DNA of 64,000 nt, from positions 186,001-250,000 of the forward strand of contig CAWBOB010000001.1 of NCBI GenBank assembly GCA_963790335.1. The letters are read 5' to 3'. Position numbers and translations under genes: made by a program. The notes below the pieces were generated by a model, which made no database searches, was not told where the DNA came from, and saw only the letters and a list, made by a program, of their open reading frames with translations. This document shows, in pieces, positions 44,016 to 53,392 of the stretch. Every line of letters starts with the position of its first letter. Within the stretch, counting starts at the first letter, position 1. This stretch comes from JAOUEA01 sp963790335. Lineage in GTDB: Bacteria; Actinomycetota; UBA4738; HRBIN12.

Positions 44016-47000
44016 TCAGAGGACCGAATCGGAGCGCTGCTGCCATGAACGGGCTCGGCCGATCAGGGCAACGGCTCCCTTCCTCTCGTAGAGCTCCACG
44101 GCCCGGTCGACCGCGGCGTCGGTCGCGACATCATCGCCGAGGAGCCGCTCGACCAGGGCGGACGTCATCCAGGCGTCACCTGCGACGGCCAGGAACTCGC
44201 CGTCGTGCATCATGTCGGTGACTTCTCGCACTTGCCGACGCGCATCGTTCTCGCCCGTTCAGCTCGGGCGCTGAGGATCGCGGACGCCTGCAGGAGCTCG
44301 AACCGCATGTGGAGGCTTCCCGCCCAGTCGCCGGGATGTGCGACCGCCATCATGACCGCGGCCTCGTCGATCTCACCTCGGGTTGCGAGCAGCATCGCGG
44401 CCGCCGTCGCCAGGAACCTGTTCTCCTGATCGAGTCGCCTGCTCGCAGCGAGGCCGTCGAGCCAGGCCTTGCAGCTCCGCATCCGCATCTCCGGCGCAAC
44501 GCTCCACCCAGGCGATGTACTGGCTCCCGTAGTTCGCGAGATCGGCCTCGAGGCCATGCTCGCGCCATGTTCCGATCGCTCGACCCAACGCGTCGCGTGC
44601 CTCGTGTTCGTGCCCTGCCGATCGCGAGACACGACGCAAGGATCCCGGCAACAGCTGCCTCGCCGGCCGCGGACCCTGCCACCTCGGGCTCGATCGCCTG
44701 CAGCTCGCGGACAGCTTCGTCCACGTGGGACGCACCGTAGAGATGGGTCGCGGCCACCCAGGACAGGCTGGAGGCCTGGAGTGCGGTCTCGCCCGCTGTG
44801 CGGGCATGCTCGGCCGCGAGGCCCCACTCGGTCCCCGCCGAGGACGCCCGGAACCCTGCCCATTCGGCGACGCCTCCCAGGAAGTGAGCTCGCGCCGTCC
44901 CTGCGTGATCCTCTTCGCGAGCGAAGATCTCGATCGCACGCCCGACCGCGACCTCCACCTCCTCGGACCAGTCGCCGCGATCGCCCTCGTCGACGATCGA
45001 GTTGAGTCGCTGGATCTCGATGGCGGCGCGCAGGCGTGGATCCGAGGTCTCCTGGAAGGCCTCGTCGAGCTCCCGCCACGCGATGCGAGCCTCGTCGGTT
45101 CGCCCGGCTGACTCGGAGGTCTCCGCGAGCCGCAGCAGGATCGGGATCCTCGCCGAGGAGTCGTGATGCGTCAGCGCAAGAGCCCGTTGCAAGATGGTTG
45201 AGGCTGCGCGGACGTCCCCACGATCCGACGCCAGGCCTCCGGCGGTCTCGAGGTGGCTCACAGCTCGAGATGCAAGGTCGCTCGACGTATCGGAGCGGCC
45301 CAGCTCCAGCTGGTATCGGACCGCGGCCTCCAGGTGGTAGCCGACGATCTCCTCGAACTCAGGGATGCGGGACCCCGCGGCGACCTCGAGCCAGTCGGCC
45401 AGCCGCTCGTGCAACCCGGCCCGGAGCTCCTTGGGCAGCGCGGCGTATGCGACGTCCTTGATCAAGGCGTGGCGGAACCGGAATGCATCCTCACCCGCGA
45501 GCTCGGCCTCACCCGAGGCGATGAACTCCTTCTGCATCAGGGGGCCGAACGACGTTGCCACACCGGCTCGCAGCTCGGGGGGAAGCAGGCTCGATACCGC
45601 CCCCCGATGGAACACCTGCCCCTCGATGGAGCCGCGTTGGAGCACCGCCCGCTGCAGGTCCGACAGGCGATCGAGGCGGGCCTCGAGCAAGGCCGTGAGC
45701 GAGAGGGGGATGGAGATCTCAGCGGTCGCTCGCTCTTCGCCGACACGCGTGTCCATCAGGTGGGCCACCACCTGCTCCAAGAAGAGAGGATTCCCGTCCG
45801 CCGCTTCGAGGATCCTCTCCATCAGCGGAGGCGGAAGGGTCGCCGCCTCGATGAGCTGCGAAGCCAGTGCCCGTGCATCCGCATCGTTCAATGGCTCAAG
45901 CACGATCGTCGAGGCATTCGATCGTCCGGCGCTCCACCCGGGACGATCGTCGAAGATGTCGGGTCGGGCCATGCAGACGAGCATGATGGCCGAGTCCTGT
46001 GCGAGATCGCAGACATGTTCGAGCAGATCGAGCAGCGCCGGCTCTGCCCACTGGATGTCGTCGATCACCGCGATGATGCCGCCACGGTCGGCGGCGATGC
46101 CTTCGAGCAGCTTCCGGAAGGCCCAGTAGATCTCCTCTGGGACTCCTTGCGAGCCGGTGGGATCGAGTCCCAACATGCGAAGCAGCCGTCGTGCGACGAG
46201 CGGTGCGTCGTCCGCGCGCGCGATCAGGCCTTCGATCCTTCCGGTGAGCTCTTCCGGATCCGCATCCCCGGTCGATGCGGTTGATCCGAGCGCTTCCGAC
46301 ACGATCTCCGCGACCGGGAAGAACGTGATGCCCTCGCCGTAGCTCAAGCAGCGCCCCCGCAGGACGGTCGCCTTCGACGACGCACGCTGGGTGAACGCTT
46401 CGACGAGACGCGACTTGCCGACGCCTGGTTCACCGATCACTGTGACCAGGAAGCATCGCCGCTCGCCGAGCGCGCGGTCGAGCGTGGACTCCAGCATCGC
46501 GAGCTGGTCCCGTCTGCCTACGAGCGAGCCTCCGCTCCTGCGCGACAGTCCGTCACCCCTGGGGTCGACATCGACCAATCGGAACGCCTGAAAGGGCTCG
46601 GGCTTGCCCTTGAGCGTCAACGGCTCGATCGCCTCCACGGTCACCGCGTCGCGCACAAGCTGGCGCGTCGACTCGGAGATCAAGATCCCGTCGTTCGGCG
46701 CTGCCTGCTCGAGACGCGCGGCCACGTTCACGGCGTCGCCGCTGACGAACGCCTGACCCGCTCCCGGGTCACCGGCCATCACCTCACCTGTGTTGATGCC
46801 TGTACGTACGGCCACGCGGATGCCGTGCTGGATCTCGAACGTCTCGTTCAGCGACGCCAGCGCCTCCCTGATGCCGTGCGCGGCGCGAACCGCTCGCAGC
46901 GCGTCGTCCTCGTGGACGACCGGAACGCCGAACACAGCCACCACCGCATCGCCGATGAACTTCTCGACGGTGCCTCCGTGAGCCTGCAACACCGATCGAC

Positions 47001-47202
47001 AGGCATCGAAGTAGCGGCCCATCACCCGGCGAACGGTTTCCGGATCGAGGGCGTCTGCGAGTGCGGTCGACCCCGCGACGTCGGCGAACAAGATCGTCAC
47101 CGTCTTCCGAACCTGCGCGCCGGCGACCAGGACCTCGGTGCCGCACGCCATGCAGAACCGAGCCTCTGGTGCCAGCTCCTTTCCGCACGAAACGCACTGC
47201 AT
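44016..47202 (-). CDS. zinc-ribbon / class III cyclase / ATPase / TPR regulator, frame broken near its 3' end
   Basis: About 1060 aa when joined. Zinc ribbon CVSC...CMAC (Cys3, 6, 17, 20). A class III cyclase follows with metal Asp41 (LFADVAGSTA) and Asp85 (FIGDAVVAVFG). The ATPase has Walker A GEPGVGKS (257-264) and Walker B-like GGIIAVIDDIQWAEP, as in the MalT/STAND group. The rest is helical TPR-like repeats. The first 870 or so residues are in one frame; breaks near 44610, 44480 and 44225 split the last repeats (RFLATAAAMLLATRGEIDEAAVMMAVAHPGDWA and VERLLGDDVATDAAVDRAVELYERK). Such proteins are frequent in actinobacteria and are thought to couple an ATPase switch to cAMP output. Divergent from the CBS-DUF294 gene. 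Confidence 0.88.
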
Positions 47203-47207
47203 GCGCC

Positions 47208-47213
47208 AGCGTA
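47208..47213 (-). promoter_or_regulatory. predicted -10 box (TACGCT) of the cyclase gene
   Basis: TACGCT on the minus strand ends 5 nt before the ATG at 47202, the same box as at the arsR gene. No ribosome site precedes the ATG, so a leaderless transcript is likely. Confidence 0.4.
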
Positions 47214-47222
47214 GTCAGTTCC

Positions 47223-48755
47223 ATGACCCCGAAACCAGTCCTGCTCGCTCGGCCGCTGCGCGATACTCCGGGTGTGGCGATGGGGAACGGCACGCGCCGG
47301 CGCGCGGGATCGGCATCGGATGCCGATGCGGACGCTCCAGATGCCCGGCTCACGCCCGTCGCCGCGCTCGTACGGCGCTCCCCCGTGACGAGCGAACCGG
47401 ACACACCCGTCGCCGAGGCCGCGGCCCGCATGGCGGCCGAGCGCGTCTCGTGCCTGCTCGTGCCGATGCGCGGCGCGTGGGGCATCGTGACCGACCGGGA
47501 CCTGCGGACGCGGGTCGTCGCGGTGGGTGCGGCCGGCGCGACGGCCCTCGAGACGATCGCCACCTTCCCCGCACGAACGATCCCGCATGACGCGCTCGCC
47601 GGCGAGGCCCTGCTGGCGATGTTCGCACAGGGCGTGCATCACCTGCCGGTCACGGACCGCGCCGGCGAGATCGTCGGGATCGTGACCGACACCGACCTCA
47701 TGGGGCTCGGCCGCCATACCCCGTTCGCGCTGAAGAGCCAGATCGAGCGGGCGGGGACCGTGGACGAGGTCGCGGCGGCGGGACACGACCTCCCGAACCT
47801 CGTCGTCACGATGGTGCGGGCGCGCGCCGACCCGATCGACGTGGGCCGGGTCGTGGCGCTCGAGGTCGACTCGATGACCTTGCGTCTGCTCGATCTCGCG
47901 ATCGAGGAGCTCGGCGACGCTCCATGCGACTGGGCCTGGCTCGCCCTCGGCAGCGCCGCGCGCCACGAGCAGGCACTGCACACCGATCAGGATCACGCCC
48001 TCGTGCACGATGGCGACCCCGGCGAGGTCGACCCGTATTTCGCCGCCGTCGCCGAGCGGGTGACCGGGGGACTCGAGGCGGCCGGCATCCCCCGATGCTC
48101 CGGTGACGCGATGGCGGTGCACCCCACGCTGCGCCGTCCCCTGCCCGAGTTCGTCGCCCAGCTCACCACGTGGATGGACCGAGCTGATCCCCAGGCCGCG
48201 GTGCTCTCGGCGGTCGGGTACGACTTCCGTCAGGTCGCGGGACCTCTCAGCGCCGAGCCGGCGCTCGACGCGGCGATGTTACTGGCCCGAACACGCCCCG
48301 CGTTCGTGCGCCAGATGGCGCGCCGTGCACTGGACCTCGATCCACCGAGCGGGTTCTGGCGAAGGCTGGCCGTCGAGCGCAGAGGTGAGCACGTCGGCCG
48401 TCTCGACATCAAGCACGGCGGCATCACGATCGTGAACAACCTCGCGCGCGTGTGGTCCGTGCGCGCCGGCGCCGCCGACAAGGACACGATCGGCCGGCTG
48501 CGCGCTGCGAGCGAGGCCGGTGAGCTCGACGCCGCGGTCGCGACCGAGCTCACCGAAGCGTTCCACTTCCTGTGGGACGTTCGGCTGCAGCACCACGCCC
48601 GTCAGGTGGAAGCCGGCGAGCCCCCCGACGACTTCATCGATCCGAGCGCGTTCGGATCGTTCACGCGCAGCGGTCTGAAGGCGGCGTTCCGGGTGATCAT
48701 GCGTGCTCAGCGTCTGCTCGGCTCGGAGGAAAGCGTGAACCCGCTGCTTCCGTGA
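47223..48755 (+). CDS. CBS-domain protein with DUF294 putative nucleotidyltransferase
   Basis: 510 aa from the ATG at 47223; GTG at 47274 or ATG at 47280 are also possible and none has a good ribosome site. A pair of CBS motifs (about residues 45-165) has VSCLLVPMRGAWGIVTDRDLRTRV and GVHHLPVTDRAGEIVGIVTDTDLM. Then comes the DUF294 domain with WAWLALGSAARHEQALHTDQDHALVHD, which fits the GS-x(n)-D-x-D nucleotidyltransferase signature of the GlnD family, and a helical C-terminal DUF294_C domain (RLDIKHGGITIVNNLARVWSV). CBS domains bind adenine nucleotides. It starts only 20 nt from the cyclase gene, so shared control is likely. Confidence 0.85.
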   Translation: MTPKPVLLARPLRDTPGVAMGNGTRRRAGSASDADADAPDARLTPVAALVRRSPVTSEPDTPVAEAAARMAAERVSCLLVPMRGAWGIVTDRDLRTRVVAVGAAGATALETIATFPARTIPHDALAGEALLAMFAQGVHHLPVTDRAGEIVGIVTDTDLMGLGRHTPFALKSQIERAGTVDEVAAAGHDLPNLVVTMVRARADPIDVGRVVALEVDSMTLRLLDLAIEELGDAPCDWAWLALGSAARHEQALHTDQDHALVHDGDPGEVDPYFAAVAERVTGGLEAAGIPRCSGDAMAVHPTLRRPLPEFVAQLTTWMDRADPQAAVLSAVGYDFRQVAGPLSAEPALDAAMLLARTRPAFVRQMARRALDLDPPSGFWRRLAVERRGEHVGRLDIKHGGITIVNNLARVWSVRAGAADKDTIGRLRAASEAGELDAAVATELTEAFHFLWDVRLQHHARQVEAGEPPDDFIDPSAFGSFTRSGLKAAFRVIMRAQRLLGSEESVNPLLP

Positions 48756-48776
48756 GTCCGCGGCGTCGGGTCGGCG

Positions 48777-49559
48777 TCAGTCGAAGAACAGGTCGGTTCC
48801 CATGGCGTGGAATCCGCCGTCGACGTGGATCATCTCGCCCGTGATGGCCTTGGACAGGTCCGAGAGCAGGAAGGTCACGGCGTCGCCGACCGGCGTCGGG
48901 TCGGCGACGTCCCAGCCGAGCGGCGCCCGACGCGACCACGAGTCGGTGATCGCGTCGAACCCCGGGATGCCCTTGCCGGCCAACGTGCGCAGCGGCCCGG
49001 CGCTCACGGTGTTGACGCGCACGCCCTTGGGCCCGAGATCGCGCGCGAGGTACCGGGTCACCGACTCGAGCCCGGCCTTCGCGACGCCCATCCAGTCGTA
49101 GATGGGCCAGGCGACGCGGGAGTCGAACGTGAGCGAGACGACCGATCCGCCGGCTTCCTGCATCAGCGGCAGCATGCCGAGCGCGAGCTCCTTCAACGAG
49201 AACGCGCTCGTGCGCATCGCCGTCGCGACGCTGTCCCACTCGGTGTTCGAGAAGTTGCCGCCCAGCGCGTCGGCAGGCGCGAAGGCGATCGCGTGCAGCA
49301 GCCCGTCGATGCGCCCCCACCGGCCGGCGAGCTCCTCGCGCACCGAGGCGATGTGGCCCGGCTCGTTGACGTCGAGCTCCATCACGTCGGGCGGGGTCGG
49401 AAGCCGCTTGGCCACCTTCTCGGTCAGGCGCACGCCGCGCCCGAAGTTCGTGAGCACGATCTCGGCGCCGTGCTCCTGGGCAGAGCGCGCCGCGGCGAAC
49501 GCGATCGATTGCGGCGTGAGCACCCCGGTGATGAGGAAGCGCTTGCCCTCGAGCAGCAC
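48777..49559 (-). CDS. fabI: enoyl-ACP reductase (FabI/InhA-like)
   Basis: Last reductive step of fatty acid elongation. 260 aa, GTG start with GAGGAG 6-7 nt upstream. NAD motif LEGKRFLITGVLTPQSIAFAAA (the extended FabI type G-x5-SIA), HAIAFAPADALGG, and the catalytic region SLTFDSRVAWPIYDWMGVAKAGLESVTRYLA with Tyr and Lys in YDWMGVAKA, close to InhA of mycobacteria. It ends IHVDGGFHAMG. Preceded by a DUF4333 gene (10-nt gap) on the same strand. Confidence 0.93.
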   Translation of the reverse strand: MLLEGKRFLITGVLTPQSIAFAAARSAQEHGAEIVLTNFGRGVRLTEKVAKRLPTPPDVMELDVNEPGHIASVREELAGRWGRIDGLLHAIAFAPADALGGNFSNTEWDSVATAMRTSAFSLKELALGMLPLMQEAGGSVVSLTFDSRVAWPIYDWMGVAKAGLESVTRYLARDLGPKGVRVNTVSAGPLRTLAGKGIPGFDAITDSWSRRAPLGWDVADPTPVGDAVTFLLSDLSKAITGEMIHVDGGFHAMGTDLFFD

Positions 49560-49569
49560 GTGATGCTCC

Positions 49570-49886
49570 TCAGGCCTCGTCGGGCGCGGCCGCGTCGACG
49601 AACTGCCAGTCGACTCGGCCCTTGTCGTCGATCTGCGTCACCAGGATCGTGAACGTGATGCCGTCGGCATCTTCCGCCGTGCATTCGAACGTAGCACCGG
49701 TCTCGGGCTGCACGTCGCGCGGACACGTGACCACCGGTAGTCCTGACCGGTCTGCTCCTCGGCCTGACTCAGCAACTGCGGCTCGAGCCCCTCGGTGTCG
49801 AGCGGCGGGTTGCACACCGCGGCGACCGCGATCAGCGCGGCGACGGCGCACGCCAACCGGATGCGACGCGTTCGGGTGCTCGGCAC
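49570..49886 (-). CDS. secreted DUF4333 protein, one frame break
   Basis: About 105 aa when joined. Signal-like N-terminus (RLACAVAALIAVAAVCNPP, with a possible lipidated Cys), then LEPQLLSQAEEQTGQDY, a break near 49735, and the DUF4333 core VTCPRDVQPETGATFECTAEDADGITFTILVTQIDDKGRVDWQF with its conserved Cys pair. The function of the family is unknown; it is common in actinobacterial surface proteins. It lies between the glycoside-hydrolase-like gene and fabI on the same strand. Confidence 0.75.
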
Positions 49887-49961
49887 GTCAAGAGCCTCCT
49901 GGCCTGGGGGACGGATGGGCCGCCCGAGCCTATCGACGGCGTGAAGCAGGGGTCAAACGGC

Positions 49962-50891
49962 TCATGCTCGCGCGCCGACCCGACCCAGCACCTTCCATTG
50001 CTCCGGCGTGACGAACGGAAGCGTGTAGTAGCTCGCGCCGATCACCCCGGCGTCTCGCACGGCCTGCACGAACGCGCGCGTCTCGGGCGTGCTCGCGTCG
50101 CGGGCGAGGCCTCCGATCACGTGGATCGGCACGTCGCCCGACCCGACGCCGGTCCGGATCTCCTCGATCGCCCGGCTCACGTACGCGATCGTCTCGGCGG
50201 GGCCCTGCACGCGGTAGGTGTAGTAGGTCATGGGAAGCACGGCGTCGTAGGTGCGCGCGAGGTCTCCCCAGGGGAACACCGGCCAGTAGGTCTCGTCGTC
50301 TGCCAGTCGCGCCGGCGACGGCACGATGGCTCCGAGCGGATAGTCCTCACCCCCCACGGCTCTCAGCCGGTCGGAGAGCCGCGCGAGCCGGGCGTTGCGG
50401 CGGGCCACGACCCGCACCTGCGCCGACTCGATGTCGAGCGCGAACCCGTCGAAGCGGTCACCCCGGGGCGTGGTGAACGAGATCGCCGCCCGGGTCCGCG
50501 CCGTGTCGACCGTCATGTCACTGAGATGGGGCAGGTACCAGGCCACCACCTGCACGCCGCGGTCGTGCGCCGCCTCGATGAAGATCGCCGTCTCGGGCTC
50601 GAAGACGAACGGTCCGATGCGATCGGCGTTGGACGACTGCAGGTACAGCGTCGTCGCACCGCCGGCGACCATCGCGTCGACCGCTGCCACGGGATCGGCC
50701 CACGCTTCGCGATCGTAGATGTCGACCCACACCCCGAGGCCCTCGAACGGCCCGGTCACCGGGTTCGGACGAACGAGCGGCTCCGCGTCCGACGGATCGT
50801 CGCGACCGGCGAACCACGCGATGGAGGAGGTGAGCCCGGTGACGGCGATCACGGCAACGAGGATCGTGCGGGGGGACGGTCGAGCCACCAT
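49962..50891 (-). CDS. exported TIM-barrel glycoside-hydrolase-like protein
   Basis: 309 aa from the ATG at 50891. One signal/anchor helix (TILVAVIAVTGLTSSIAWFAG). The rest follows a TIM barrel: GVWVDIYDREAWADPVAAVDAMVAGGATTLYLQSS, VQVVAWYLPHL, FDGFALDIES (a catalytic-type acidic strand end), AVLPMTYYTYRVQG and IHVIGGLARDAS. This looks like the putative glycoside hydrolase (GHL/DUF4015-like) group; substrate unknown. Upstream of DUF4333 and fabI on the same strand, divergent from the SDR gene. Confidence 0.72.
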   Translation of the reverse strand: MVARPSPRTILVAVIAVTGLTSSIAWFAGRDDPSDAEPLVRPNPVTGPFEGLGVWVDIYDREAWADPVAAVDAMVAGGATTLYLQSSNADRIGPFVFEPETAIFIEAAHDRGVQVVAWYLPHLSDMTVDTARTRAAISFTTPRGDRFDGFALDIESAQVRVVARRNARLARLSDRLRAVGGEDYPLGAIVPSPARLADDETYWPVFPWGDLARTYDAVLPMTYYTYRVQGPAETIAYVSRAIEEIRTGVGSGDVPIHVIGGLARDASTPETRAFVQAVRDAGVIGASYYTLPFVTPEQWKVLGRVGARA

Positions 50892-50964
50892 CCAGCCCAG
50901 GGTAGCGCGGCTGCGAGAACCGACGAGATCGAGGGACCGCTCGCGGGACGCGGGCATCGGCTCG

Positions 50965-50970
50965 TACCAT
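50965..50970 (+). promoter_or_regulatory. predicted -10 box (TACCAT) of the SDR gene
   Basis: TACCAT ends 7 nt before the ATG at 50978 and itself contains an in-frame ATG at 50969. The box supports the downstream ATG as a leaderless start. Confidence 0.45.
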
Positions 50971-50977
50971 GCCGCCG

Positions 50978-51691
50978 ATGGATCTCGGGCTGAGCGGCAA
51001 GGTCGCGATCGTGACCGGCGCATCGAAGGGCCTCGGGTTCGGCGCCGCGAAGGCGCTCGCAGCGGAAGGCGCGAGACTCGTGCTCTGCGCGCGCGACGCC
51101 GGGCGGCTCGAGGCGGCGGCCGGTCAACTCCCGACCGATTGCGCCACGGTGGCCGCCGACGTCACCGATGCCACGACGCCCGCGAGGCTCGCCGCGACCG
51201 CGATCGAGCGTTTCGGCGCGATCCACGTGCTCGTCGCCAACGCGGGCGGGCCTGCTCCCACGCGCGCGCTCGACGTGGAGGCCGCAGCCATGCACGCCGC
51301 GGTCGAGTCGAACATGCTGACCTCGATCCGGCTGGTCCAGGCGTGCGTTCCCCACATGCGCGAGGCGGGCTGGGGTCGCATCTGCCTGCTCACGTCGTAC
51401 GGGGTGAAGCAGCCGATCCCTACGCTCGCTTACTCGAACGCCGCACGCACGGGCCTGTGGGCGTGGGCGAAGACCGCCGCCCAGGATCTCGTCGTCGACG
51501 GCATCACCCTGAACCTCGCCTGCCCCGGACTGCACGCGACCGACCGCGCGAAAGAGCTCGGAGCGACCGGCCGCATGGGCGATGCCGATGACTTCGGCAG
51601 GGTGGTCACGTTCCTGTGCTCGGAACCCGCCGGATTCGTAAGCGGCGCAGCCCTGCAGGTCGACGGCGCCTCGACCGTCGGCCTGTTGTAG
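50978..51691 (+). CDS. short-chain dehydrogenase/reductase with altered active site
   Basis: 237 aa from the ATG at 50978, which gives the typical N-terminus MDLGLSGKVAIVTGASKGLG. NAD(P) motif TGASKGLG (about 14-21), NAG in LVANAGG, Ser in LLTSYGVKQ. The active-site Tyr is in YSNAART: the Lys of Y-x3-K is Ala here, with Arg next to it. Some SDRs of the SNAARAG type share this change, so the enzyme may still work with Arg or may be a binding protein. It ends SGAALQVDGAST. Reaction unknown. Confidence 0.85.
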   Translation: MDLGLSGKVAIVTGASKGLGFGAAKALAAEGARLVLCARDAGRLEAAAGQLPTDCATVAADVTDATTPARLAATAIERFGAIHVLVANAGGPAPTRALDVEAAAMHAAVESNMLTSIRLVQACVPHMREAGWGRICLLTSYGVKQPIPTLAYSNAARTGLWAWAKTAAQDLVVDGITLNLACPGLHATDRAKELGATGRMGDADDFGRVVTFLCSEPAGFVSGAALQVDGASTVGLL

Positions 51692-51808
51692 CTGCTCGAT
51701 CGCCGCGACGAGCGCGGTCGAGAGGCCGGGGATACCCTGAGGCCCACGATCCGGATCCGCTCGAACACCGCTCGCGGTCCGGGCGACCGATCAGAGGGGG
51801 GTTCCGAC

Positions 51809-52486
51809 ATGGATGTCGACATCAGGTTCAGTCCGTCGTTCGCGGTCGCCGTGATCACGCTTCCAGGGGGCGGTGAGGTCAAGGCCGAGGCCGGCGCCAT
51901 GACCAGCATGTCGGGAGGCGTCGATATCGAGACGAAAGCGCAGGGCGGGCTGATGGGCGGGCTCAAGCGTTCGGTCCTCGGCGGCGAGAGCTTCTTCATC
52001 AACACCTTCCGCGCGCCGCAGGGCGGGGAGCTCACGGTCTCCCCCACGCTTCCGGGTGACATCGTGCACATGCCGGTCGACCCGTCGATGGCGCTCATGG
52101 TGCAGTCCGGATCGTGGCTCGCCTCCGAGACCGGCGTCGAGGTCGATACCAAGTGGGGCGGGGGCAAGACGTTCTTCTCCGGTGAGGGATTGTTCCTGCT
52201 GCGGTGCACCGGCTCGGGCGACATGCTCGTGTCGAGCTACGGCGCGATCGAACGCCGCACCCTGGGCGCCGGGGAGGTGCTGAAGATCGACACGGGCCAC
52301 ATCGTGGCGTTCGAGGAAGGCGTCGGCTACGAGGTCAACAAGGTCGGCGGCTGGAAATCGACCCTGTTGTCGGGCGAAGGTCTCGTCGCAACCCTCACGG
52401 GGCCCGGTGACCTCTGGATGCAGACACGCAGCCCCGCCGACTTCATCGGCTGGCTGCTGCCTCAGCTCCCGACGCAGCGCAGCTAG
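51809..52486 (+). CDS. AIM24-family protein (TIGR00266)
   Basis: 225 aa; GAGGGGG upstream of the ATG. The protein is made of repeated strands: FAVAVITLPGGGEVKAEAGAMTSMSGGVDIETKAQGG, GGESFFINTFRAPQGGELTVSP, GEGLFLLRCTGSGDMLVSSYGAI and GHIVAFEEGVGYEVN. This is the AIM24/TIGR00266 beta-rich fold, widespread in bacteria, without an assigned activity. No signal peptide. It is convergent with the methyltransferase gene. Confidence 0.88.
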   Translation: MDVDIRFSPSFAVAVITLPGGGEVKAEAGAMTSMSGGVDIETKAQGGLMGGLKRSVLGGESFFINTFRAPQGGELTVSPTLPGDIVHMPVDPSMALMVQSGSWLASETGVEVDTKWGGGKTFFSGEGLFLLRCTGSGDMLVSSYGAIERRTLGAGEVLKIDTGHIVAFEEGVGYEVNKVGGWKSTLLSGEGLVATLTGPGDLWMQTRSPADFIGWLLPQLPTQRS

Positions 52487-52497
52487 TCCGATCTGGA

Positions 52498-53388
52498 CTA
52501 GCTCGAACCCTCCGCCGGTTTGGTCGCTCGAAGCAGCAGGTAGTCGAGCAGGCCACGGCGCCACAGCAGCTCGGCCTGGCCGAGCATGAGGCGCATCGCG
52601 AGCTCGTAGGAACGCGGCAGCTCCCGCGAGACGCCGCGCCCGATCGAGACGGTCGCGCACGAAGCGCATGGCCGGTCCGATCGTGCGCTCCCCCACCAGC
52701 TGCGTGCGCACGTCGGCGAACCCGGCGGCCGCCGCGAGCGACACGATCTCGTCGCGGAGTCGCGGCCGCGTGGGTGCCGAGGCCCCACGCACGCAGCTGC
52801 GTGAGCCCCGCGACGAGCTCGCCGGCCGATCGTGGCCGGCGCATCGTCGGGATGTCGGACATCGTGAGCACCCCACCCGGCCGCAGCACCCTGAACGCCT
52901 CGGCGAAGAACCGCGCTCGCGACGAGAAATGGAACGCTGCCTCGACGCTGATCACGCCATCGAACGAGCCGTCGCGGAGCGGAAGCCGGGTCGCATCGGC
53001 GTTAACCCCGAGCGCCCCCGCCTCGGCGAGGCGAGGCCTGCCGGCCACGAGCTGCGAGCGGGTGATGTTCACCGCGGTGAGGGTGCGCGGCGTCGACTAC
53101 CCGGGCGATCAGCGGGTCCTGCTCTCCGAGCCCGTTCCCCACGTCGAGCACGTCGCCACCCGCGGGCAGCTCGGACGCGATCGCGGTCACGAGTCGCCGC
53201 ACTGCCGCCGGCGCCTCGGCCGGGTCGGTGCCGTCGCCGTCCCACAGGCCGAGGTTCAGCCAGCCGGGCGCCAGGGCGAGGAAGAAGTCGCTGCCGAGGC
53301 TGTCGTAGACCGTGGCTGCGGGGTTCCTGCCGTGCCGGGCGATCGAGAGCGCATGCCGCACGTTCTGCGGGGTCCACGAGTGACGCAC
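52498..53388 (-). CDS. SAM-dependent methyltransferase, about three frame breaks
   Basis: About 297 aa when joined, GTG start. Pieces: VYDSLGSDFFLALAPGWLNLGLWDGDG, SAM motif I DVLDVGNGLGEQD, a break near 53090, then NITRSQLVAGRPRLAEAG, DATRLPLRDGSFDGVISVEAAFHFSSRARFFAEAFRVLRPGGVLTMSDI (motifs II-III), breaks near 52775 and 52655, and a helical end MLGQAELLWRRGLLDYLLLRATKP. It resembles the EryG/rebeccamycin O-methyltransferase type. Motif I has Asn in VGNGLG where Cys or Gly is usual. Last gene of the lon run, 4 nt after the ABC permease stop. Confidence 0.75.
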
Positions 53389-53392
53389 GTCG

